Assembly: GCF_005938675.2 (NCBI RefSeq)
Contig: NZ_VCCH02000010.1
Span: 1 to 64,000 of the forward strand
Length of the DNA: 64,000 bases
Direction of reading: 5' to 3'
Source: Mycobacterium sp. KBS0706
Lineage (GTDB): Bacteria; Pseudomonadota; Alphaproteobacteria; DSM-16000; Inquilinaceae
The notes beneath the pieces are model-generated. The model saw only the letters and a program-made list of their open reading frames with translations. It did not search any database and was not told the origin of the DNA. Made by a program: the position numbers and the translations under genes. Each line of letters starts with the position of its first letter. The first letter of the stretch is position 1. This document shows, piece after piece, positions 53,995 through 60,646 of this stretch.

Positions 53995-54894
53995 ATGAAG
54001 ATTTTCGTGACCGGGGCGAGCGGCTACATCGGTGGCGCTGTTGCGACCCTTCTCGCTTCGCAGGGGCACCAGGTTCGCGGCCTCGTGCGCAGCCCGAACA
54101 AGGGGGCAGGCGTCAGGGCGAAGGGCATCGAGCCTGTGATAGGCACTCTCGACGACGCCGAGTTGCTGACCGCCGAAGCGCGGGCAGCCGATGCCGTGGT
54201 CAACGCTGCCGACAGTGACCATCAGGGAGCTGTCGAGGCGTTGCTGGCCGGCCTGGCTGGGACCGGCAGGCCGTTCATCCACACCAGCGGGACCAGCCTC
54301 GTCGGAGACGAGGCTATGGGCGAGCCTTCGGATGCGGTCTTTACAGAAGACACGCCGGTCGCGCCCGAACCCGACAAGGAGCATCGCGTCGCGCTCAACA
54401 GGCTGATCGTCGATGCCGCTCCCGGAGTGCGCACAATCGTGCTCTGCAACAGCCTGATCTACGGCCATACCTTCGGCCCGCCTGCCCAGAGCGTGCAGAT
54501 TCCCCCACTTGCCGCCCAGGCGAAGGAGAGTGGCGTTCCTCGCTATATCGGCCGCGGCCTCAACGTCTGGTCGAACGTCCATATCGCCGACATCGCCGAT
54601 CTCTATGCCCTTGCATTGGAGAAGGCGCCGGCTGGGAGCTTCTACTACGTCGAGAACGGCGAGGCGGCCTTCGGTGATCTCGTCCGCGCCATCGGCAAGG
54701 CACTCGGGCTTCCCACGTCGGCCCAGTCATGGCCGGCCGAGGATGCCGTTGGCAAATGGGGCCGCGAGCTCGCGGTCTTCGCTCTTGGTTCGAACAGTCG
54801 CGTCCGTTCGGCGAAGGCGCGCCGGGAGCTCGGCTGGCAGCCGAAGCAAGGCTCGGTGATCGAGTGGGTGGAACACGAGCTCGTCCGCTCCTGA
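53995..54894 (+). CDS. NAD(P)-binding atypical SDR / epimerase-like protein
   Basis: A 299-residue Rossmann-fold protein. Seen: KIFVTGASGYIGGAVATLLA with the nucleotide-binding glycines, and NVHIADIADLYALALEKA as in extended SDRs. The YxxxK catalytic motif is not found at its usual place, where the sequence has EHRVALNRLIVDA, so the active site is atypical or the protein is a sensor or reductase of another type. The ATG at 53995 follows AGGAGG. It lies 57 bp after the old yellow enzyme gene and is probably co-transcribed. Confidence 0.85.
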   Translation: MKIFVTGASGYIGGAVATLLASQGHQVRGLVRSPNKGAGVRAKGIEPVIGTLDDAELLTAEARAADAVVNAADSDHQGAVEALLAGLAGTGRPFIHTSGTSLVGDEAMGEPSDAVFTEDTPVAPEPDKEHRVALNRLIVDAAPGVRTIVLCNSLIYGHTFGPPAQSVQIPPLAAQAKESGVPRYIGRGLNVWSNVHIADIADLYALALEKAPAGSFYYVENGEAAFGDLVRAIGKALGLPTSAQSWPAEDAVGKWGRELAVFALGSNSRVRSAKARRELGWQPKQGSVIEWVEHELVRS

Positions 54895-55035
54895 AGTCCC
54901 GGATTGCGGCTGGGCCGTGGAGGCCCGGCGCCGACCGCAGTCCCTCGGCCACCACCTCAGCACGAGATGCGAGCGCCGTCCTGCCCTTCGCCCAGCATTT
55001 CGGGCGGATCCGTCCGACTCTGCCACGATAGTCGC

Positions 55036-55078
55036 TTGCGTTACTGCATCTCGACTTGCGTGGCAGCTCACTCGGCGC
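55036..55078. repeat. Downstream flank duplicated at 41113-41156
   Basis: The 43 bases around the stop of the intact LysR gene match 41113-41156 with a few mismatches and small gaps: shared words include CTCGACTTGCG and CACTCGGCG, and the order is the same. In the other copy the same bases lie next to the truncated LysR pseudogene. This shows that the duplicated segment included the 3' flank of the gene, not only the coding region. Confidence 0.65.
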
Positions 55079-56036
55079 TACGGCCCGACACGGCCGACGT
55101 CGCGAACGCGGAGCTAAATACGATCGGCAGGTCGCCTTCGAAGAGCGGCCGTGACCGGCCGACCTCGCCGGCCAGATAGTCCAGAAATACGCGCACGCGG
55201 GCGGATTGGCGGAGGTCGGGATGGGTCAGCAACCAGAGATCCGCCGCAAAGTCAGGATTCGGCGGAGCCAGCCGAACCAGTGTCGGACGGACGTCGCCGA
55301 TAAAGCACGGCAGATGTCCGATACCTATGCCGCTCTCGACCGCCTCGGCCAAGCCGAGGACCGTGTTGATCTTGTAGGTGATCCGTTCCGGCGCGACGTG
55401 CTGCTGAACGAACCGCACCGCTTTCAGCGTCGCCAAGTTGTCGCCGAGCGACACCCATGGCCGGTCGGTGAGATCGTCGAAGGCCGGCATCTCGGGCTGC
55501 GGGAAATCGGCCGCCCGTCCGTAAAGCGCCCAGGCAATCCGGGCGACCCGCCGGCCCACCAGCGTCTCTGGCGGGTTGTCCGTGGCTCGGATCGCGACGT
55601 CGGCATCCCGCTTGGAGAGATTCAACGGCTCGTTGCTGAGCACAACATCCAGCCGCACATCAGGGCACTCGCTCTGGAACCGCGCGAAGAGCGGAGTCAG
55701 AAGGTGGATCAGGAGGGAATCATTGGTGGTGACGCGCAACTCGCCGGTCGGCGAGATCGTCCGCCCGGCGACTTTGCGAGCGAAGCCGGTGATGTCGTCG
55801 TCCAGGCGGGTGGCCAACTCCGCCATCTCCTCGCCGACCGGGGTCAGGACATAGCCGGAGCGATGCCGCTCGAACAGCATCACGCCGAGAGCCTGCTCGA
55901 CCTGGCCGAGGCGGCGAAAGACGGTCGAATGGGCGAGGCCCAACTGCACTGCGGCTCCAGGCAGGCCTCGAGAGTCCGCGATGGCCTTAATCAGCCGGAA
56001 ATCGTCCCAGGAGATGTTGCCGAACGGCTCGCCCAT
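55068..56036 (-). CDS. LysR-family transcriptional regulator
   Basis: A 322-residue regulator. The HTH is seen as WDDFRLIKAIADSRGLPGAA and STVFRRLGQVEQALGVMLFE; the effector domain follows from about 95. I start at the ATG at 56036 (MGEPFGNISWDDF), because the family usually begins just before WDDFRL; the frame upstream is longer. A degenerate duplicate lies at 41113-41400. It is divergent from the VOC/mhqO-like gene across about 190 bp, so it probably controls the VOC and hydrolase pair. Confidence 0.88.
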   Translation of the reverse strand: MGEPFGNISWDDFRLIKAIADSRGLPGAAVQLGLAHSTVFRRLGQVEQALGVMLFERHRSGYVLTPVGEEMAELATRLDDDITGFARKVAGRTISPTGELRVTTNDSLLIHLLTPLFARFQSECPDVRLDVVLSNEPLNLSKRDADVAIRATDNPPETLVGRRVARIAWALYGRAADFPQPEMPAFDDLTDRPWVSLGDNLATLKAVRFVQQHVAPERITYKINTVLGLAEAVESGIGIGHLPCFIGDVRPTLVRLAPPNPDFAADLWLLTHPDLRQSARVRVFLDYLAGEVGRSRPLFEGDLPIVFSSAFATSAVSGRSAE

Positions 56037-56127
56037 ATCCTCGATCCTGCGCGCTTCGTGGATAGCGGTTGAGTCAGGATGTTCCTTTCCTGTCTGCACA
56101 GCAAATTGCCTGGATGCAGTGATATCT

Positions 56128-56141
56128 TTGCATGAGTGCAA
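56128..56141. promoter_or_regulatory. Inverted repeat in the LysR / mhqO-like divergent region
   Basis: TTGCA and TGCAA form an inverted repeat around TGAG. It lies between the LysR start at 56036 and the VOC gene start at 56227, about 86 bp upstream of the latter. That is the position expected for a LysR site that activates the divergent gene. Short arms make this tentative. Confidence 0.3.
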
Positions 56142-56226
56142 GCGGTTGGCTATCGGCCCGCGGCGCCAGAGGTATTATCTGAATGGCCACGGGCGGGCCA
56201 TCGGGTCCGCGATCTGGAGGCACATC

Positions 56227-57159
56227 ATGCGCAGCAGCGGCATTCATCACGTCACGGCGATCGCGGGACCGGCCCGGCGGAACCTCGACTTCTACACGCG
56301 GGTGCTCGGGCTCCGCCTGGTGAAGAAGACGGTCAATTTCGACGATCCCGGCACCTATCACTTCTACTACGGCGACGAGACCGGCCAGCCCGGGACGATC
56401 CTGACCTTCTTCCCCTGGGCCCATGTCGCGCCCGGACGCCTCGGCGTCGGCGAGACCCAGGAGACGGTGTTCCGGGTGCCGGAAGGGGCGATCGGCTACT
56501 GGGTGCAGCGCTTCGTCGAGAAGGGCGTGCCGCATCAGGCGATCGAGCAGCGCTTCGGCGAGACCGTGCTGGCCTTCAAGGACCCGGACGGCATGCGTCT
56601 CGCGCTGGTCGCGGTGCCGGGGATCGAGAGCGAGCCCGGCTGGGCCGGCGGCGAGGTTCCCGCGGAGCACGCGATCCGCGGCTTCCACAGCGTCAGCCTG
56701 CTGCTCGAGGACGCGGCCCCGACCGGCGCGGTGCTGACCGACGTCTTCGGCTTCACCGAGGTCGGGCGGGAAGGGACCGTGATCCGTTATCGGGCCGGCG
56801 ACACGGCGATCGGCGGCATCGTCGATCTCCGCGCGGCCGGCGGGTTCCTGCCCAGCCGCCCCGGCGCCGGCTCGGTGCACCACATCGCCTTCCGCGCGGC
56901 CGACGATGCGGCCCAGGCCGAGATGGTGAAGCGGCTGGCCGAGACCCACCGGCTGCTCACCACCGAGCAGAAGGACCGCGCCTATTTCCGCTCGGTCTAT
57001 TTCCGCGAGCCGGGGCACGTGCTGTTCGAGATCGCCACGGACATCCCCGGCTTCGCGGTCGACGAGCCGGCGGATACGCTCGGCCAGGCGCTGCAGCTGC
57101 CGCAGTTCCTCGAGCAGCATCGCGCCGAGATCGAGCGGGTGCTGCCGGACGTCGCCTGA
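56227..57159 (+). CDS. mhqO: VOC-family ring-cleaving dioxygenase-like protein (MhqO-like)
   Basis: A 310-residue protein with two VOC modules. Seen: SGIHHVTAIAGPARRNLDFY at the start of module one with a metal-ligand His, HAIRGFHSVSLLLEDAAPTG at the start of module two, and SVYFREPGHVLFEIATD with the C-terminal Glu ligand. The order HHVTAI...FEIATD matches the MhqO/YdfO group linked to hydroquinone and electrophile resistance in Firmicutes. The ATG at 56227 follows GGAGG. It is followed after 74 bp by an MhqD-like hydrolase, the usual partner. Confidence 0.87.
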   Translation: MRSSGIHHVTAIAGPARRNLDFYTRVLGLRLVKKTVNFDDPGTYHFYYGDETGQPGTILTFFPWAHVAPGRLGVGETQETVFRVPEGAIGYWVQRFVEKGVPHQAIEQRFGETVLAFKDPDGMRLALVAVPGIESEPGWAGGEVPAEHAIRGFHSVSLLLEDAAPTGAVLTDVFGFTEVGREGTVIRYRAGDTAIGGIVDLRAAGGFLPSRPGAGSVHHIAFRAADDAAQAEMVKRLAETHRLLTTEQKDRAYFRSVYFREPGHVLFEIATDIPGFAVDEPADTLGQALQLPQFLEQHRAEIERVLPDVA

Positions 57160-57233
57160 AATTCCCCTGTGCCAGACGCCGCGGCTCCCGCGGCGTCCGG
57201 TCCCTCTTCCCGCCAGACATCGGAGCTTGCGCG

Positions 57234-57884
57234 ATGACCCAGGCGCAGTCCTTCATTCATCGGTTCGAGCCCGGGCAGAGCCCGGATGCGCCGCCGCTCC
57301 TGCTGCTGCACGGCACGGGCGGCGACGAGGCCGACCTGCTGCCGCTGGGGCGCGCCGTCGCCCCGGGCTCGGCACTGCTGTCGCCCCGCGGCAAGGTGCT
57401 GGAAGGCGGGATGCCGCGCTTCTTCCGCCGGCTCCGCGAGGGTGTGTTCGACGAGGAGGATGTCCGGGCCCGGGCGCATGAGCTTGCGGATTTCGTCGCC
57501 GAAGCCCGTGCCGCCTATGGCCTGCCGGCCCCGGTGGCGCTGGGCTTCTCCAACGGGGCGAATATCGCTGCCGCCGTGCTGCAGCTGCGGCCGGAGGCGC
57601 TGGCCGGCGCCATCCTGCTCAGGGCGATGGTGCCGCTCGGCGATCCACCGCCCGCGGAGCTGCGGGGCAAGCCGGTGCTGCTGCTGTCGGGCCGGCTGGA
57701 CCCGATCGTGCCGGCCGACAATGCGGCCCGCCTCGCCGGATTGCTGAGGGAGGCCGGCGCCGCTGTCCGGCACCGCGTCCTGCCATCCGGCCACGGCCTG
57801 TCGCAGGCCGATGTCGCGACCGCCAGCGCCTGGTTGCGGGAGTTCGCGGCGGCGTCGCCGTTCCCGCCCCATCACCTTGGGTGA
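57234..57884 (+). CDS. mhqD: MhqD-like alpha/beta hydrolase (carboxylesterase)
   Basis: A 216-residue carboxylesterase/phospholipase-type hydrolase. Seen: LLLLHGTGGDEADLLPLGR in the oxyanion region, nucleophile S106 in LGFSNGANIAAA, Asp in LSGRLDPIVP and His in LPSGHGLSQAD. These match YodD/MhqD proteins that are co-induced by hydroquinones and diamide in Bacillus. Start ATG at 57234. It is the end of the plus-strand run in this island; decayed sequence follows directly. Confidence 0.87.
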   Translation: MTQAQSFIHRFEPGQSPDAPPLLLLHGTGGDEADLLPLGRAVAPGSALLSPRGKVLEGGMPRFFRRLREGVFDEEDVRARAHELADFVAEARAAYGLPAPVALGFSNGANIAAAVLQLRPEALAGAILLRAMVPLGDPPPAELRGKPVLLLSGRLDPIVPADNAARLAGLLREAGAAVRHRVLPSGHGLSQADVATASAWLREFAAASPFPPHHLG

Positions 57885-58016
57885 GATTGCACGTCGACTC
57901 ATTGGTCGATGCCGGACTGGTTCCTTCGTCCTATTGCCCAAACTCACCGGGCTTCTGCAAATATGGATGCCGCCGTCCCGAGGCAGCCAAGTCCACCGAG
58001 AGATCCCGCGCTCGCG

Positions 58017-58289
58017 ATGACAATCGACGCCGGTTGTCGGCCCGTCGATGCATCCGCGGGCGATGGGAACGAGAAAGGAATCGGTCATGCGGGTTCAGAG
58101 AGTGGCGGTTCTGTCCTGTTCGTCATCACCAAACTATGGAACAGCGACCAGGACTACGATCACGCGCTGCAAGTGTTCGACGCCAGCCTTGCGATGCTCG
58201 GGGTGGATCACGCCGACCTGTGGCGGATAGGTACGCTTGACGGCAACTATGGGCGCACCGGCCCGAACCCACTGACGACCAACGTTTGA
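58017..58289 (+). pseudogene. Collapsed aldo/keto reductase
   Basis: A 90-codon plus-strand frame has the pieces of an aldo/keto reductase in the right order. First comes IDAGCRPVDASAGDGNEKGI, the equivalent of AGYRHIDTAxxYGNE. Next is LFVITKLWNSDQDYDHALQV with the catalytic Lys region, then SLAMLGVDHADL. After that it jumps straight to DGNYGRTGPNPLTTNV, the C-terminal end. About 180 internal codons, including the catalytic His, are missing, and Asp replaces the catalytic Tyr before GNE. The reading frame is intact across the junction. It cannot be an active enzyme. Confidence 0.7.
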
Positions 58290-58370
58290 AGATACATCTC
58301 TCCCGCCTACATTTTTAGCTTGAGATTTCCCCCTAAATCGTCGGCCAGATCTAGTGCGCGTAGTCCACCG

Positions 58371-58577
58371 CTATCGGTGTATTTCCGATGGGGAATTAGA
58401 TCTCCGCGGCTCACCATCGAACTCATTCTTCAGGCAGCGAAGCATATCCGTCGCGTCCGCACGAAGGTCAATTAGATCGCGGGTCGAAAGGCCTTTAACC
58501 TCGGCTACGGCGCGCAGGTATCTGCGGCGCTTGCGGAATTTGCTCTGCAAACTGATGATCAGGGGGGCGAAAATCAT
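58371..58577 (-). CDS. Small basic protein, DUF1127-like
   Basis: A 68-residue frame starts at an ATG that follows AGAGGA by eight bases. The N-terminal helix IFAPLIISLQSKFRKRRRYL and then LSTRDLIDLRADATDML are reminiscent of YjiS/DUF1127 proteins, which carry an Arg-rich helix followed by LSDRxLxDIGLxRxDI. Similarity is weak and the assignment is tentative. Longer starts at 58595 or 58670 exist. It lies behind two tandem palindromes and a candidate promoter at 58640-58689, which supports that it is a real, regulated gene. Confidence 0.5.
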   Translation of the reverse strand: MIFAPLIISLQSKFRKRRRYLRAVAEVKGLSTRDLIDLRADATDMLRCLKNEFDGEPRRSNSPSEIHR

Positions 58578-58639
58578 GGTTCGGATCCTCTGCATGCCGC
58601 CTCTGGGCGCGGGCAGTTCTCCTCCCCAAACACACGCAA

Positions 58640-58667
58640 ATCTTATCACGGTTATGCTGCAATGCAA
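58640..58667 (-). promoter_or_regulatory. Candidate sigma-70-type promoter of the small protein gene
   Basis: On the minus strand TTGCAT (58667-58662) and TAAGAT (58645-58640) are separated by 16 bp. The -35 element lies within the proximal palindrome, so binding of a protein there would block RNA polymerase. The predicted start of transcription is about 55 bp upstream of the ATG at 58577. Confidence 0.4.
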
Positions 58668-58689
58668 CATAAATGCTGCGTTGCAGCAT
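58654..58689. promoter_or_regulatory. Two tandem 17-bp palindromes, PhaR-like operator
   Basis: ATGCTGCAATGCAACAT (58654-58670) and ATGCTGCGTTGCAGCAT (58673-58689) are two near-identical dyads separated by AA, that is 19 bp start to start, on the same face of the helix within about two turns. The second is perfect (arms ATGCTGC and GCAGCAT). TGC-rich sites with CTGC-N3/4-GCAG are known targets of the PHB-responsive repressor PhaR in Alphaproteobacteria. The proximal dyad overlaps the -35 element of the minus-strand promoter. Confidence 0.6.
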
Positions 58690-58824
58690 CCTGTACGTTC
58701 ACACTTGGTGCCAGCGCCGAGAGTCGCTGTGAATCGGCGTCACCTGGTGTGGTCGCCTCGCAGTATCGTGCGAATTCAGGCGTTTGCCGCGCCGATTGGC
58801 GCCCAGACCCCACGCCAATCTATA

Positions 58825-58876
58825 GGTAGCCGAGCGATGCGTCTTCACACGGGGTGTCGAGCAGCATCTCTTGCCG
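58825..58876 (-). mobile_element. Second short IS5-family fragment
   Basis: The bases 58825-58849 repeat 59237-59261 in the same orientation with one mismatch (shared core GCCGAGCGATGCGTCTTC). The next 25 bases still resemble the first copy (GTCGAGCAGC). On the minus strand both encode the segment VKTHRSA of IS5-type transposases. The rest of the gene is absent here, so this is an isolated piece of a second, similar element or a duplicated part of the first. Confidence 0.55.
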
Positions 58877-58920
58877 GCCATCCGATCTCCGTCAGATGCT
58901 CAAAATATAGGCAATATCTG

Positions 58921-59549
58921 CTATGAACAAATCTTGGGCCATTTGCACTTGCGCCGCAGCGATGGCCATGCATATGTTGCAGTGCGGTATGCAGTTCTTG
59001 ATTGCTGCCGTAACGCACTTCTTGGGCGTTTCCTCCCTAAACTCGGGCCGCATCCGGCAACGGTGCGGCTCGCTTTCTTTGGGAACAGCGGATCAGCAGT
59101 CCGACAGTGCGCCGCCTGGCCTGGCGTCAGGGCGAAGCCGAGCGGACGGCCCCCTTCCATCGGTGAGCGCGTGGAGCTTGCTGGTGCGTCCGCCACGGCT
59201 GACGCTGATCGCCTGCGCCCGGCTCCCTTTGCCACCGGCAGCCGAGCGATGCGTCTTCACATGAATGCCGTCGAGCAGCGCCTCCATCGCCGCGCCACCG
59301 GTTCCGGCCAGCGCGATGAGCATCTTCCGTCACACGCCCTTTGCTGCCTGGCGAACATGCCGGTTGTGCAGCGTCTTGGCTGGTCCGTAGACCGCCGGGC
59401 ATCCTTCCATCGGCAGTCCGATTTCAACACATGTACGATCCCGCTGATCACGCGACGGTCGTCAACTCGCGGTATGCCCCGCGGCTTGTTCGGCGCAGCG
59501 GTCACAACCGCTCCCATTAACCATCGCTCAGCCAGAACTCCGACCTCAT
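58921..59549 (-). pseudogene. IS5-family (IS427-like) transposase remnant
   Basis: Minus-strand frames contain, in order, MRSEFWLSDG and a stop, NKPRGIPRVDDRRVISGIVH, then VKTHRSAAGGKGSRAQAI and SRGGRTSKLHALTDGRG. These are successive conserved segments of IS5-type transposases of the IS427 group. They occur in different frames with at least two frameshifts and missing pieces, so the gene is dead. No clean terminal inverted repeat or target duplication was identified. The downstream part to 58921 has only traces. Confidence 0.75.
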
Positions 59550-59599
59550 CAGATCTTCCTCCCAGTCGAGATCGTGAATCACATAACCCCCAACCTGAA

Positions 59600-59613
59600 G
59601 AGCCCCTTTACGG
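59600..59613. terminator. Short GC hairpin
   Basis: GCCCC and GGGGC flank the loop TTTAC. It lies just outside the IS5-type remnant. No T-run follows on the plus strand. It may be a weak terminator or part of an element end. Confidence 0.3.
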
Positions 59614-59660
59614 GGCCTGACCCTAGACCGCGATGGCGAGCTTGTATGGGTATCGGTGGT

Positions 59661-59678
59661 ATCCTGTCCCCGCAACCA
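59661..59678 (+). other. tRNA 3'-end-like fragment (possible attachment site remnant)
   Basis: ATCCTGTCCCCGCAACCA looks like the 3' end of a tRNA gene: the last part of the T arm, an acceptor strand CCCCGCA and a encoded CCA end. It is close to the 3' end of initiator-type tRNAs (ATCCTGCCCCCGCAACCA). The bases before it do not form the T loop TTCAA or any cloverleaf, so no complete tRNA is present. Such 18-20-bp tRNA tails are typically left as the distal attachment site of integrative elements. Short length keeps confidence low. Confidence 0.35.
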
Positions 59679-59720
59679 ACTTTGTTATAACTCGATACAC
59701 ATCGAGGTCTGATCCAGAGC

Positions 59721-59752
59721 CCCGCCTAAAAAAGGTGGGGCTTTCTGCGTTC
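59721..59752 (+). terminator. Strong rho-independent terminator-like hairpin
   Basis: AGCCCCGCCT and AGGTGGGGCT form a 9-10-bp stem, with one G-T wobble, around a short A-rich loop, followed by TTCTGC. On the minus strand the loop-side A run becomes T. It lies about 45 bp after the tRNA-like fragment, exactly where the terminator of a tRNA gene would be, which supports the view that this is the original downstream side of a disrupted tRNA locus. Confidence 0.65.
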
Positions 59753-59950
59753 TGCGGAGCGGCTAGAGGGATTCTAGGCCTGCTTCGGGCACCGTGGCCA
59801 GCGCGCGCGTAGCGCACGTCGCGCCCTGTGCTGCCCCCTTGCCGCCGACGAGCGCCGGCGTCTCAGCTGTGCGACAATTGTTGTCGCGCTGACAGCCAAC
59901 GCTGGGCCGCCCTCGAATGAGTCATCATTGCCGGCGGCGGGCTCTCGCGG

Positions 59951-60295
59951 TCATCGGCCTCTTGCGACGTTCTCGAGCGCCTTCACCGCTGCCCAAAGCA
60001 CATCGCGGCGACGCAGCTTGACGGCCCGCAAAGCCTCCTCCTCAAATTGCTCGATCAGCTCCCAGCACAGCAATTCGGTGCGGCTCGGCGTCAGGACCTC
60101 CGTTTCAGCCTGAAACTGGCTGACGATGTGCTGGAGCTCTGCCTGCCAGGTCGCGAGAGATTGCGGTGACTGATTTGCCAGCTGTTCAACGAGCTGTCGA
60201 TATCGCCCGTACAACTCGCGCGCCGGCACTGTGCTTCTCCCGTTCGCTGCCATTGCTCGTCGGCCCTGGGTGATCGTTCCGTGGGGCATGCTCAT
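59951..60295 (-). CDS. Hypothetical helical protein
   Basis: A frame of about 114 residues, with ATGs at 60295 and 60289 and a TTG at 60310 as possible starts. It is predicted mostly helical: ARELYGRYRQLVEQLANQSP, QAELQHIVSQFQAETEVLTP, and ELIEQFEEEALRAVKLRRRD, with acidic and basic heptad-like patches. I do not recognise a family. It is divergent from the XRE gene across a 20-bp perfect dyad, which suggests it is a real gene controlled by that regulator. It could alternatively be a phage-type or plasmid-type accessory protein. Confidence 0.5.
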   Translation of the reverse strand: MSMPHGTITQGRRAMAANGRSTVPARELYGRYRQLVEQLANQSPQSLATWQAELQHIVSQFQAETEVLTPSRTELLCWELIEQFEEEALRAVKLRRRDVLWAAVKALENVARGR

Positions 60296-60331
60296 GCTCT
60301 GCGCATTCAAAGTCCAGCTTGAAATAGTAAG

Positions 60332-60351
60332 ATCATGGGTGTAACCATGAT
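60332..60351. promoter_or_regulatory. Perfect 7-bp dyad upstream of the XRE regulator
   Basis: ATCATGG and CCATGAT form a perfect inverted repeat around GTGTAA. It lies in the 93-bp region between the divergent hypothetical gene and the XRE gene, about 40 bp upstream of the XRE start. XRE-family repressors bind such short dyads and often regulate themselves; binding is inferred. Confidence 0.5.
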
Positions 60352-60388
60352 GTATGCATGTCTGTCAGTAATAATTGATGGCTGAAAC

Positions 60389-60646
60389 ATGATCACCTCG
60401 GCTCAGCTGCGGGCGGCCCGGGCCCTGCTCGGCATGGACCAGCGCACACTGGCCGACTTGTCCGGGCTTTCACTGCCGACCATCCAGCGCATGGAAGGAA
60501 GCGGAGGACAAATTCGCGGCAACGTCGACTCGCTGGTGAAGCTCGTGGGCGCCCTCGATACCGCGGGGATTGAGCTGATCGGCGAGGGCATGGTGAGCCC
60601 TGCTGGTGGCCGTGGGGTCCGGTTGCGGGGAAGCGGAGAACGCTAG
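60389..60646 (+). CDS. Small XRE-family HTH regulator
   Basis: An 85-residue DNA-binding protein. The helix-turn-helix is AQLRAARALLGMDQRTLADL followed by SGLSLPTIQRMEGS, the standard XRE/Cro fold. Almost nothing lies outside the HTH, except the short tail GRGVRLRGSGER. Its TAG stop is directly followed by the ATG of hyfB, so the two are translationally coupled and the regulator probably controls the Hyf-like operon. Similar small HTH genes are seen beside membrane-transporter genes in many Alphaproteobacteria. Confidence 0.87.
   Translation: MITSAQLRAARALLGMDQRTLADLSGLSLPTIQRMEGSGGQIRGNVDSLVKLVGALDTAGIELIGEGMVSPAGGRGVRLRGSGER

Noticed and set aside
59641..59680. A complete tRNA gene
   Set aside because: Only the last 18 bases look like a tRNA; the T loop, anticodon arm and 5' acceptor strand are not present.
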